A stretch of DNA of 64,000 nucleotides from Litorilinea aerophila (GTDB taxonomy: Bacteria > Chloroflexota > Anaerolineae > Caldilineales > Caldilineaceae): assembly GCF_006569185.2 (NCBI RefSeq), contig NZ_VIGC02000015.1, positions 62,001-126,000 on the forward strand, written 5' to 3'. The translations under genes were made by a program, and so were the position numbers. Under the pieces are notes generated by a model. It was not told where the DNA came from and did no database searches. It saw only the letters and a list, made by a program, of their open reading frames with translations. Within the stretch, counting starts at the first letter, position 1; each line of letters begins with the position of its first letter. This document shows positions 54,449-63,261 of this stretch, piece after piece.

Positions 54449-55252
54449 TCAGACGATGGGCTGTTCCAGGGGTTGAACCGGCTTGACGGCCCGGGTGGCG
54501 ATGAAGATGGGCATGTAGTCGGACAGGGCGATGCCCGGCCAATGGTCCTCGTAGAAGCCGGTGAGGACGAAGCCTGCATCCAGCTGGCCGCCAATCTGGT
54601 CCGTCAGCGTGTGGCTGAACTCCAGGGGTTGCAGGTCATCCAGGTAGCGTTGCCGCTCCTCCGGACGAAGGCTGGTGAGGTCCGAATAGGGCAGCTGGTG
54701 GCGCACCTGCAGGATCCCCTCGTCGGCCAGGGCCTGGTCGAAGATGTAGGCGGCCGGGTTCCAGAAGCCGGCCAGGAGGGCGCCCCCAGGCCGCAACACC
54801 CGGAAAGCCTCCGCCCAGACCGGACGCACATCCGGCACGAACATGTTGGAGCAGGGATGCACGATGAGGTCAAAAGACTCGTCCGGGAAGGGGGACAGGT
54901 CGGCCATGTCGCCTTCCACCAGGCGCAGGAAAAGCCCCTCCCGCCGGGCGACCCGCCGGTCCTGGGCCAATTGCCTGGGTGAATTGTCCAGGACGGTGAC
55001 GCTGGCGCCGGCGGCCGCCAGGATGGGTCCCTGCTGACCGCCGCCGGAGGCCAGGCAGAGGATCTCGCAGCCCCGCAGGTCAGCCGGGAACCAGTGTCGC
55101 GGGACCGGGCGGGTGGGCGTCAGGATGATCTGCCATTCCCCCCGGCGGGCAGCCGCGATGACCTCCGGCCCCACGGGGACGGTCCACTCGCTGCCCCGCT
55201 CCACGGCTTTATCCCAGGCCCTGCGATTGTAGGCTCGAACATCCATCTCCAT
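54449..55252 (-). CDS. Class I SAM-dependent methyltransferase
   Basis: 267 residues. Motif I is [19 protein letters not shown] near 80-98, followed by the acidic loop [11 protein letters not shown], then [20 protein letters not shown] and [18 protein letters not shown]. The family is broad (UbiE/methyltransferase 11 type), so the substrate cannot be given. The ATG at 55252 has AGGAG five bases upstream. It is divergent from the glycosyltransferase-like gene at 55341, with only 88 bases between, so the promoters overlap. Confidence 0.92.
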   Translation of the reverse strand: MEMDVRAYNRRAWDKAVERGSEWTVPVGPEVIAAARRGEWQIILTPTRPVPRHWFPADLRGCEILCLASGGGQQGPILAAAGASVTVLDNSPRQLAQDRRVARREGLFLRLVEGDMADLSPFPDESFDLIVHPCSNMFVPDVRPVWAEAFRVLRPGGALLAGFWNPAAYIFDQALADEGILQVRHQLPYSDLTSLRPEERQRYLDDLQPLEFSHTLTDQIGGQLDAGFVLTGFYEDHWPGIALSDYMPIFIATRAVKPVQPLEQPIV

Positions 55253-55340
55253 GCATCTCCTGCCCTTCATTTTGCAAGAGAAGGGAAGATCAGACAAAAT
55301 CTATCCGTCTTCGTGCAAGAAACCGGGAAAGGATTCGCCC

Positions 55341-56375
55341 ATGGCGCCCAGCCACGCAACCACCCACACCATCCACCTGTTGGAGCAGGCCACGGGCATT
55401 GTGATGCCGGTCTACTTCCGACCCGATACCGACCCTGCCTTTGCCCGCTCGCTGCTGCAGGAGACCGTGGCCCTTTTCGTCCGCGAGGTGGCGAACCCGG
55501 CCCACATCTGTCTCAGCGTGGATGGACCCGGCCCGGCCGGAGAGACGGCCCATGCGGTCGCTGCGGAACTGGGCCTGCAGGTGGTTCAGGCCCCCCAGAA
55601 TGGGGGCAAGCTGGCTGCCCTTCGCCGGGGGATGCAACACTTGCTCCAAAACCCGGACCTGCGTTACCTGGCCGCGGTGGATCAGGATGGGGACCACTTT
55701 GGCAACGAGCTCCTCAACTTCGTGCGCTGTGCTGAGCATGTGGCCCAGGTGCAGCAGACGGACCGGGTGCTGGTGCTGGGCAACCGCCTCTCCCGCCACC
55801 GCCCCCTGGGGTTCCTCCGGGGCGAGCAGGAGGAGCTGGCCAACCGCATGCTGGTGGATGCCCTGACCTACCATGCGGCCCGCTGCGGCCGTCCCCTGGT
55901 GTGGCAGTTCGCCGCCGTGGACGCCCCCCTGCCGGACTTCCACTCCGGCTACAAGCTCTTCAGTCGGACCACGGCAGAAGCCGTCTTTACCGCCCCGCCC
56001 AACCTGGCCGGCTGCAGCGAAACGGCCTACTATCGCCACGCGTGCGAAGCCGTGATGATCGTGGAATCCCTCCAGACGGGCGCCATCCTGGCCACGGTCA
56101 ACCGCCGCACCTTCGACGAGCAGCCCACCTCCGTCTTCGCCACCATGGACCGGAGCCAGCTGGCGGCAGACATGATCATCTGGCCCTGCAAGCGCCTGGA
56201 AGTGCCCGGCCCTTTCGTGGCCCAGTGGCTGGCTAACCACCTGCCCACTCTGTTGCTGGGAACCCTGGCTCCCCAGGGGCAGGCAGAACTGCTGGCCATT
56301 CAGGAACGGGTGCTGGCCGCTTTCGGCCAGCCCATGCCAGCCGGCGACGCCATCCGCCGTCCCCGCTTCATCTAG
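55341..56375 (+). CDS. GT-A-fold glycosyltransferase-like protein
   Basis: 344 residues. The N-terminal half resembles family-2 transferases: GIVMPVYFRPD, QNGGKLAALRRGMQHL and the metal motif AAVDQDGDHFGNEL near residue 114. The C-terminal part has no family I know and carries several cysteines. No membrane segment is seen. The ATG at 55341 follows GGAAAGGA; an in-frame start 30 codons upstream lies inside the divergent promoter region. A tandem array of ATC(T/C)AGAC units overlaps the stop codon. It precedes a sulfatase gene. Confidence 0.78.
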   Translation: MAPSHATTHTIHLLEQATGIVMPVYFRPDTDPAFARSLLQETVALFVREVANPAHICLSVDGPGPAGETAHAVAAELGLQVVQAPQNGGKLAALRRGMQHLLQNPDLRYLAAVDQDGDHFGNELLNFVRCAEHVAQVQQTDRVLVLGNRLSRHRPLGFLRGEQEELANRMLVDALTYHAARCGRPLVWQFAAVDAPLPDFHSGYKLFSRTTAEAVFTAPPNLAGCSETAYYRHACEAVMIVESLQTGAILATVNRRTFDEQPTSVFATMDRSQLAADMIIWPCKRLEVPGPFVAQWLANHLPTLLLGTLAPQGQAELLAIQERVLAAFGQPMPAGDAIRRPRFI

Positions 56376-56416
56376 ACCCCATCTAGACCTTTATCCAGAC
56401 TTTTATCCAGACCTTT
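56370..56416 (+). repeat. Micro-tandem repeat at a stop codon
   Basis: Four imperfect units of 11-12 bases, ATCTAGACC twice and ATCCAGACT/C twice, begin at the last codons of the glycosyltransferase-like gene. Confidence 0.7.
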
Positions 56417-56522
56417 TGGCGGCTGCCGTCCTCCATGTTACCATGGCGTCAGCCCGGGGCAACCCCAGACGGAGCCACACGATCTACCCACCACCCCACC
56501 CGCACGAAAGGGAGCGAATACC

Positions 56523-57980
56523 ATGGCGCGTCCGAACATTCTTCTGATCATGGCCGACCAACACCGCTGGGATTGCGTTGGCTTCAACGGCAACCGCCAG
56601 GTTCAGACGCCCCACCTGGACAGGCTGGCCCAGGATGCGGTCAACTACCCGCAGGCCATCTGCCCCTACCCGGTCTGTACGCCGTCCCGCTACTCCCTGC
56701 TCTGTGGCCAATATGTCCACCAACACGGCGGCTGGAACAACCGCTGCACCCTGGAGGCCAACATTCCCACCTTTCCCCGCCTGCTGGCCGAACACGGCTA
56801 TCGTACCAGGGCGGTGGGCAAGATGCACATGACGCCCACCTATCTGGACGTGGGCCTGCACGAGCTGGAGCTCTGCGAACAGGATGGGGATGGCCGCTTC
56901 GACGACGACTATCACCGGGAGTTGATGCGGGCCGGCCTGGTGGACGCCATCGATCTCTACGACCAGCGACGGGAGTTCCGGGTTCGAGCCCCCCAGGCGT
57001 ACTGGCAAAGCTTCGGCGCGCAGCCGTCCAACCTGCCCGAGGCATGGCACTCCACCACCTGGATCGGCGAACGAGCCGTCCGCACCCTGGAGTCGTGGAG
57101 CGAAGAGGGCAACCTGCTGATCTGCAGCTTCGTGAAGCCCCATCACCCCTTTGATCCGCCGCTGCCCTGGGCCACTCTGTACGACCCGGCTGAGCTGGAT
57201 CTGCTGCCCGGCTGGACCGAAGCGGTGCCGCCCGGCGATCCGGTCCAGGCCTACTTCGACAACAGCCAGTTGACCGAAGCCAGCATGCGCCAGATCATGG
57301 CCTACTACTTCGCCACCATCAGCCAGATCGACCACCAGATCGGACGCATGGTGGCGGTGTTGCGCCGCCGCCACCTCTACGACAACACCATGATCCTCTA
57401 CCTGTCGGACCATGGAGAGTACATGGGTTATCGCCACATGATTCTGAAGCAGGGCCACCCCTACGAGCCCCTGGCCCGGGTTCCCCTCCTGATCAAGTAT
57501 CCGGGCAATGTGGGCGGCGGCACCACCCGCGCGACCCTGGCCAACCTCATCGACGTCGCGCCCACCATCCTCCACCAGGCGGGGGTGACGACCCCGCCGG
57601 AGATGGCCGGGCTCGATCTGCAAGATCCAAACGCGGACCGGGAATACGCGTTCCTGGAGCACACCGTCGCCGGCTACTACATGGCCCGCTCCCGCACCCA
57701 CAAACTGATCTGGGACCGTGACCCAAGCCGATGTCAGTTCTTCGACCTGCGCGCCGATCCCCTGGAGATGCACAACCGGATGGACGATCCGGAAGTCCAG
57801 CCGTTGATCGCCGACTTCCGGGAGGCCATTGTCCGCTGGCGGCTCTTCGACTCCCGGCCGGCGCTGCGCCTCAACCCCCAGGCACGCCAGATCGAGCGCC
57901 ACCCAGCCGGGCGCATCGGGGAACGAGATCTGCTGCGCATCTACTTCGAGCAGCAGGCTGCGCCGTTCCTGCAGGGTTGA
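56523..57980 (+). CDS. Sulfatase (formylglycine type)
   Basis: 485 residues. Metal-binding start NILLIMADQHRWDCVGF; maturation motif Cys52-Thr-Pro-Ser-Arg56 in CTPSRYSLLCG; second metal segment ILYLSDHGEYMGYRHM near 295-310. No signal peptide is seen. AAAGGGAG precedes the ATG. It differs clearly from the sulfatase at 26541 and probably has another substrate. It converges on the D-threonine-aldolase-type gene with only 15 bases between the stops. Confidence 0.93.
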   Translation: MARPNILLIMADQHRWDCVGFNGNRQVQTPHLDRLAQDAVNYPQAICPYPVCTPSRYSLLCGQYVHQHGGWNNRCTLEANIPTFPRLLAEHGYRTRAVGKMHMTPTYLDVGLHELELCEQDGDGRFDDDYHRELMRAGLVDAIDLYDQRREFRVRAPQAYWQSFGAQPSNLPEAWHSTTWIGERAVRTLESWSEEGNLLICSFVKPHHPFDPPLPWATLYDPAELDLLPGWTEAVPPGDPVQAYFDNSQLTEASMRQIMAYYFATISQIDHQIGRMVAVLRRRHLYDNTMILYLSDHGEYMGYRHMILKQGHPYEPLARVPLLIKYPGNVGGGTTRATLANLIDVAPTILHQAGVTTPPEMAGLDLQDPNADREYAFLEHTVAGYYMARSRTHKLIWDRDPSRCQFFDLRADPLEMHNRMDDPEVQPLIADFREAIVRWRLFDSRPALRLNPQARQIERHPAGRIGERDLLRIYFEQQAAPFLQG

Positions 57981-57995
57981 GCCACGCTGCGGACG

Positions 57996-59039
57996 CTATT
58001 TCACCTTCCCCCGCCCCAGCACCGGCCAGATCACCTCCACCTGTTCGCCCCGATAGCCCACCAACTCGTCGTGCAGGTTGAGGGCCATCTCCTGATGCAG
58101 GGGGATAAACGTGAGGCGCTCGCCCACCCGGAAGTGGTGGGAGGAGCGGCTCACATCCACATGTCCGTGCTCCACCGACATGGCGTATATCTGAATTTCT
58201 GGATGCTCGATGCAGTGGCCGTAGGGCACAGGCGGATAGCTGGCAAAGGTCTTCATGCCGCCGTCAATGATAATGCGGCCCGGCGCTGGCGTGCTGACCA
58301 CGGTGGTGATGATGCGCAGGGGGCAGCGCTCGTCGCTCAGGTCCTGGCTACTGCGCACCCGGCTCAGCCCTTCCCAGATGTACGAACCGCTGCGGGTCTC
58401 GGTGCAGCCCAGTTCCTTGGAGATGGCCTCATGGCCGGTGCCGCCGCCGCTGATGACGTGGAGGGGCAGGCCGGCCTCTTCCCACAGGGCCGCCGTCTCG
58501 TCCAGAAAGTCCTTGGCTTCGGACCGACTGGGGTAGGTCATGACACCCTGCAGGTCGATGCCGGGCAAGGCCACGATCTGGCGGGCCAGGGCCAGGGCTT
58601 CCTGGGGAGATTGGACGCCGCAGCGTTTGGCGCCGGTGTCCAGCTCGATCAGGACCCGTACGCTGCCGCCATCGCGTTGGGCGCCGTCGGAGATGCCCTG
58701 GGCGGTGGCCAGCGAGTCCACCGCCACGGTGATGGTGGCCCGCCGGGCCAGGCGCAGCAGGCGCTCCACCTTGACGGGGCCAACGATGTTGTAGGGGATG
58801 AGGATGTCCCGTACACCGGCGGCCACCATCACTTCGGCCTCGCCCACCTTCTGGCAGCAGATGCCGATGGCGCCGCTGGCCAGTTGCATATGGGCGATCT
58901 CCGGGATCTTGTGGGACTTGGTGTGGCTGCGCAGGGGGATATCCAGTTCGCGACAGTGCCGGGCCATGGCCTGGATGTTGCGCTCCAGCTTGTCCAGGTC
59001 GCAGACCACGGCCGGGGTGTCCAGGTCGTGGATGAGCAT
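57996..59039 (-). CDS. D-threonine-aldolase/alanine-racemase-fold PLP enzyme
   Basis: 347 residues with a fold-type III PLP barrel. The N-terminus DLDTPAVVCDLDKLERNIQ and the PLP lysine in RSHTKSHK (Lys41) are typical. GGGTGHEAISKELGCTETR binds the cofactor phosphate. The C-terminal domain holds the metal-binding His/Asp motif in LHDELV of the D-threonine aldolase group. Such enzymes split D-3-hydroxy amino acids into glycine and an aldehyde. The ATG at 59039 has AGGAGG upstream. It is the last GC-rich gene before the composition change. Confidence 0.92.
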   Translation of the reverse strand: MLIHDLDTPAVVCDLDKLERNIQAMARHCRELDIPLRSHTKSHKIPEIAHMQLASGAIGICCQKVGEAEVMVAAGVRDILIPYNIVGPVKVERLLRLARRATITVAVDSLATAQGISDGAQRDGGSVRVLIELDTGAKRCGVQSPQEALALARQIVALPGIDLQGVMTYPSRSEAKDFLDETAALWEEAGLPLHVISGGGTGHEAISKELGCTETRSGSYIWEGLSRVRSSQDLSDERCPLRIITTVVSTPAPGRIIIDGGMKTFASYPPVPYGHCIEHPEIQIYAMSVEHGHVDVSRSSHHFRVGERLTFIPLHQEMALNLHDELVGYRGEQVEVIWPVLGRGKVK

Positions 59040-59185
59040 GGGTGGGTTCCTCCTATGCCGGTAAATGGTGAGGGTACAATGAGGTAGCTGATATGTTGCC
59101 TGAATCAGGGATGAAAGTAAAGTTTACATCTCTGGCTGTTGACAAACCTTTTAACCTTTTTTCCTTTTTTCCTTTTTTGCATTGC

Positions 59186-59214
59186 TTGACAGCCTCATAT
59201 CAGTGTGCTAGAAT
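59186..59214 (+). promoter_or_regulatory. Strong sigma-70-type promoter
   Basis: Perfect TTGACA at 59186-59191, a 17-base spacer and TAGAAT at 59209-59214. The nearest convincing gene in this direction starts at 60060, giving an untranslated stretch of about 840 bases. Confidence 0.75.
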
Positions 59215-59913
59215 CGCAGTCAAATGGCCTGACCATTTTTCCTATTGGACAATTAAACAGCTCCCAAAATCTATTAGTTGACCTCACTGCAAGAATACCG
59301 CAGCGAACGCCAAGTTTTTCTCTGAATACTCCCTGCATCCTCTACGTCCCGGCGGCAATAAAACGCCTTTTGCAGAGGAGTCACTGGTTGCAATTTGAAG
59401 TTAAGTTTATTTCCCCAGCTTATTGATGCTTTGGCTGGCTCCAATGGATAGGCATCTGGTGGTAAGGACTGGACCGCCCAAGCAAGTTAGGGAATGGAAC
59501 GCTGTCTACTCACCTTTTGCCTGCTGGCGTAATAAGTAGATCTAAGTCTATAGTCCTCCCCATTTTTATGGGGCATCCGGGAGAACAAGAGGTGATCGAC
59601 CCAGATCCTGGGGCGTGTTTGAGACGGCTTCAGCACCAAGCTCCATGCCTCCATGGACAGGCCGTACAACCCTCTATGCTTTGCTTTCTCCCCATCGACA
59701 GTCATCCTCACAACATCGCTCAGAAATCGAAACTAATTTCATTTTTCATTATCACTGCTTGAGCCTATGACTCAGAAGCCCGCCAGGTGAAATTGTTGCT
59801 ACAGACGGTCTGGCGATTGCTTCCAGTTGCAGCAATCACGCCGCTTCCCAACAGCCTAGCATCGCCTGTGTAAAGAACACCCTCTGGGGCAATGTTGCTT
59901 TAACCTACCCAAA

Positions 59914-59968
59914 TACTACCGGTTATCTGCTGCTTCCTCAAAGTGGGAGCAGCAGATAACCGGTACCT
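59914..59968. repeat. 21-bp hairpin upstream of the sugar transporter operon
   Basis: TACCGGTTATCTGCTGCT at 59917-59934 pairs perfectly with its complement at 59948-59965, and three more inner pairs leave a 7-base loop. It lies 95 bases before the binding-protein gene. No T-run follows. Confidence 0.85.
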
Positions 59969-60059
59969 GGGGTTTATCTCTTTTGCTGCTGCCCTTCCCT
60001 TAATTGAAATGAGATGTCAACGGAACCTAAACATACGCTATGATGAAGGAGAATTAGAG

Positions 60060-61397
60060 ATGAGCGAGCAATACCCGATGAGCCGTCGTTCCTTTCTTAA
60101 GGGGGTAGTCGCTGTCGCCGGTGGGCTGACCGCGCAGGCAATGGTCGCAGCTTGTACACCGGCTCCTGCCCCTAATGCTTCCGTTGCAGGCGAAGCACCA
60201 GCCAACCAACAACCCGCCGAACTCTCCTTCATGACCTGGTGGTTGCCTCCACTCGTTATAGGCACAGCGGTGGAGAACGCTGTCAATGCATTCAATCAGA
60301 ATCATCCCGACATCCAAGTTCAGATCGAACCTAACCCTGGTAGTCCTGACGCGCAATTGCAAAAATGGCAAACCTTGCTCGCTGCTGGAAATCCTCCGGA
60401 TATGACCTTAATGCGGCCTCACTATCACAGTGCATTCGCATCCCGGGGTGCATTTCTGCAGATTGACGAGTTATTAGATGGTGCCGCAGAGGTGCAGCGG
60501 GAAGATTTCTGGCCGCAAACCTTAGATCGCCTCTCGTGGAACGGCAAACTCTGGGGATTGCCCGCCGAGATCTGGTTTTCATTCGTTTTCCTGAATCTCG
60601 ACATGTTTAAAGAGGCCGGAGTGGAGTTTCCGAACGATGACTGGACCTGGGATGATTATCTGAACATTGCCACCCAACTCACCTCAGGCGAAGGAGTCAA
60701 CCGACGCTTTGGCACTTCTTCTCTAGATCCATGGTGGGTTCAGATGGTGCGGGCCTGGGGAGGCGAGGTACTGGACGAAACGGAGACATCTTGTCTGGTG
60801 GATGTGTCTCCAGCTCCAGAAGCCATTCAATGGACGGCAGATCTAATTAACGTGCATAAAGTAGCGCCAAGCGCTGAAAATCTGGCCGATCAGAATGTTT
60901 CATCTCTCTTCGAAACAGGGCGCATCGGCATGCATGAATCGGCAAATTGGTATTTGAGTGAGGCCATGAACAAGTTCAAGGGCGAGTGGGGAATCGCCCC
61001 CAACCCCATTGGTCCCAATGGTCGCCAATCCATCGTACAAGGTGCCAACTACGCTATCTTTAAACAGACCAACTATCCAGATGCAGCTTGGACGCTGATG
61101 CTCGACATGTCAGTCGGTAATGGCCAGCAGATCCTGCTTAAGGAGACGGGCATTTTTCCGACAGTTCGTACCCTGGCCACTCTAGATTATCTCCCCAACT
61201 ACGAACAGCGTTGGATCGACGTCAGCCTGATGTCTGCCGAGGTCGCCCGCCCTGATCACTTTGTCCCCAAATACGTGGAATGGTCCACTGCGGCCCGCAA
61301 GGAATTAGACGAAGTCTGGGTGGGTCGTAAGACGGCTAAGGAGGCGGCGGAAGCGATGTGTCCCGTTATTAACGAAATCTTGGCGGCAGAATCATGA
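60060..61397 (+). CDS. Sugar ABC transporter substrate-binding lipoprotein, family 1 (Tat-exported)
   Basis: 445 residues. The twin-arginine signal MSRRSFLKGVVAVAG and lipobox Cys32 (VAAC) predict a Tat-exported lipoprotein. The mature part is a family-1 binding fold with GNPPDMTLMRPHYHSAF and DDWTWDDYLNIATQL. The ATG at 60060 follows AAGGAG; an in-frame start 39 codons upstream has none. Codon usage is much less GC-rich than in the binding proteins to the left. It heads an operon with two permeases and a sulfatase, so a sulfated sugar is a plausible ligand. Confidence 0.94.
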   Translation: MSEQYPMSRRSFLKGVVAVAGGLTAQAMVAACTPAPAPNASVAGEAPANQQPAELSFMTWWLPPLVIGTAVENAVNAFNQNHPDIQVQIEPNPGSPDAQLQKWQTLLAAGNPPDMTLMRPHYHSAFASRGAFLQIDELLDGAAEVQREDFWPQTLDRLSWNGKLWGLPAEIWFSFVFLNLDMFKEAGVEFPNDDWTWDDYLNIATQLTSGEGVNRRFGTSSLDPWWVQMVRAWGGEVLDETETSCLVDVSPAPEAIQWTADLINVHKVAPSAENLADQNVSSLFETGRIGMHESANWYLSEAMNKFKGEWGIAPNPIGPNGRQSIVQGANYAIFKQTNYPDAAWTLMLDMSVGNGQQILLKETGIFPTVRTLATLDYLPNYEQRWIDVSLMSAEVARPDHFVPKYVEWSTAARKELDEVWVGRKTAKEAAEAMCPVINEILAAES

Positions 61398-62335
61398 TCA
61401 GCGATGCACTTCGGCGTGCGGGATTCATGGGTACCAGACCTCGAGGCCGCCTCGCACGCCGCGAAAATCTGGAAGGCTGGCTTTTCGCCAGCCCCTGGAT
61501 TCTTGGCTTTCTCATCTTTACGTTGGGCCCGATGGTGGCCTCAGCTGCACTCTCATTTGCCCAGTGGGATATTGTGACACCGCCAAAGTGGATAGGTTTC
61601 GATAACTTCGAGCGCTTGGGCACAGACGCTAGTGCACTCCATGCGCTGAAAGTGACAACAGTCTATGCCGTAGTTAGTGTGCCCCTACAGATCGTCTTGG
61701 GCGTTATTCTGGCATTACTACTCAACGCTAAGATCTCCGGTCTTCGTATCTATCGTACAATCTACTACCTGCCGGCGGTGCTTTCCGGCGTGGCCGTGGC
61801 TCTGCTCTGGCGCTGGATCTTCTCGAAAGAGTTTGGCCTATTAAACTTAGGTCTGAGCTTTCTAGGTATCGAAGGACCAGGATGGCTTACCGATCCCGAC
61901 TGGGCACTCTGGGCGCTGATTCTCATGAGCCTCTGGGGGGTCGGTGACAGCATGGTTATCTATCTGGCCGGCCTTCAGGGCATCCCTACCGAACTCTATG
62001 AAGCCGCAGAGGTAGATGGAGCTAATATAATACGACGTTTCTTCAACATCACCCTGCCCCTCCTGACCCCTGTGCTGTTTTTCCAACTCATCATTGGTAT
62101 CATTCGCTCGCTTCAGGTCTTTGTCCAGGCCTTTATCATGACCGATGGCGGCCCAGCGGATGCTACCCTCTTCTACGTGTTGTACCTCTACCGTAATGCT
62201 TTTCTTTACTTTCGCATGGGATATGCCTCGCTGCTTGCCTGGGTGCTCTTTGTATACGTCCTGCTATTGACGTTGCTTGTTTTCCGCAGCGCACGGTTCT
62301 GGGTCTACTACGAATCAGAGGCAAGGAGTAGATAA
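61394..62335 (+). CDS. Sugar ABC transporter permease, MalF type
   Basis: 313 residues with six membrane helices; the first starts near residue 32 (WILGFLIFTLGPMVASAAL). The EAA loop is IPTELYEAAEVDGANIIRRF near 197-216. The ATG overlaps the stop of the binding-protein gene (ATGA), so translation is coupled. It pairs with the MalG-type gene five bases downstream. Confidence 0.94.
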   Translation: MISDALRRAGFMGTRPRGRLARRENLEGWLFASPWILGFLIFTLGPMVASAALSFAQWDIVTPPKWIGFDNFERLGTDASALHALKVTTVYAVVSVPLQIVLGVILALLLNAKISGLRIYRTIYYLPAVLSGVAVALLWRWIFSKEFGLLNLGLSFLGIEGPGWLTDPDWALWALILMSLWGVGDSMVIYLAGLQGIPTELYEAAEVDGANIIRRFFNITLPLLTPVLFFQLIIGIIRSLQVFVQAFIMTDGGPADATLFYVLYLYRNAFLYFRMGYASLLAWVLFVYVLLLTLLVFRSARFWVYYESEARSR

Positions 62336-62340
62336 CGAGC

Positions 62341-63255
62341 ATGGTATCGCAGGAACAGACGATCTCGTCACAGCAAACTGCGGCCGCTGTCGGACGACGA
62401 CGGATCAGCCTGCGGCGGCGCCTGCGCGAGTCCGGCCTTGCATTGATGATCCATCTCATCCTCATCCCAATGGCAGTACTCTTTCTCTTGCCGTTGGCCT
62501 GGATGTTGTCTACATCTCTCAAAGACGCGTCCGGGGTCTTTGCATTTCCACCCCAATGGATCCCCGATCTAATCCGGTGGGAAAATTACGGTCTGGCCAT
62601 GAGCGTACTGCCTTTTGGTCGCTTTTTCATGAATACCTCAATCATTACTTTCACGGCCATGTTTGGACAATTGCTCTCATGTTCTCTGGTCGCCTTTGCT
62701 TTCGCTCGACTGCGTTGGTCGGGACGCCACGTATTGTTCATCATAGTTCTATCAACTATGATGCTACCCAACCAGGTGACCCTCATCCCCACCTTTCTAC
62801 TTTTCCGCCAACTCGGTTGGTTAGACACCTTTCTCCCCATGATTGTACCGGCCTTCTTTGGTGGCGGTCCGTTTCTTATTTTTTTGATGCGGCAGTTCTT
62901 CATGACGTTGCCCACAGAACTAGACGACGCAGCCCGAATCGACGGATGCAATACTTTTGGCATTTACTGGCGAATTATCTTGCCTCTCGCCAAACCAGTC
63001 ATGATTGCGGCAGCCATCTTTTCCTTTGAATCTCACTGGAACGACTTTTTCCGGCCCCTCATTTATCTGCAATCAAGAGAAAAGTTCACGCTTTCCCTAG
63101 GGTTGCATGCGTTCAACTCGGATTACGGCCGTGGCACCGACTGGCATCTGTTAATGGCGGCGTCACTTGTGGTCATGCTACCCGTCATTCTCGTCTTCTT
63201 CATCGCCCAACGTTACTTCATCCAGGGCGTCGTCTTCTCAGGTGTCAAAGGATAA
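62341..63255 (+). CDS. Sugar ABC transporter permease, MalG type
   Basis: 304 residues with six membrane helices. The EAA loop reads LPTELDDAARIDGCNTFGIY near 198-217, and the C-terminal FIAQRYFIQGVVFSGVKG is typical. The ATG at 62341 has AAGGAG eleven bases upstream. With the MalF-type partner it forms the channel. No ATPase is encoded before the window ends; a sulfatase follows instead. Confidence 0.94.
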   Translation: MVSQEQTISSQQTAAAVGRRRISLRRRLRESGLALMIHLILIPMAVLFLLPLAWMLSTSLKDASGVFAFPPQWIPDLIRWENYGLAMSVLPFGRFFMNTSIITFTAMFGQLLSCSLVAFAFARLRWSGRHVLFIIVLSTMMLPNQVTLIPTFLLFRQLGWLDTFLPMIVPAFFGGGPFLIFLMRQFFMTLPTELDDAARIDGCNTFGIYWRIILPLAKPVMIAAAIFSFESHWNDFFRPLIYLQSREKFTLSLGLHAFNSDYGRGTDWHLLMAASLVVMLPVILVFFIAQRYFIQGVVFSGVKG

Positions 63256-63261
63256 AAGCAA

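Larger units (their letters stand above)
59040..60059. other. 1-kb AT-rich gene-poor region
   Basis: 1020 bases, clearly lower in GC than everything to the left. It holds a CCTTTTTT tandem run (59150-59179), a strong promoter (59186-59214), a small hairpin (59815-59837) and a 21-bp hairpin (59914-59968). Short open frames exist but none has a ribosome site or a family I recognise. Confidence 0.7.

Noticed and set aside
59487-59711. Short minus-strand frame resembling a transposase tail
   Set aside because: 75 codons without a catalytic motif, terminal repeats or ribosome site; the resemblance is too weak to call.
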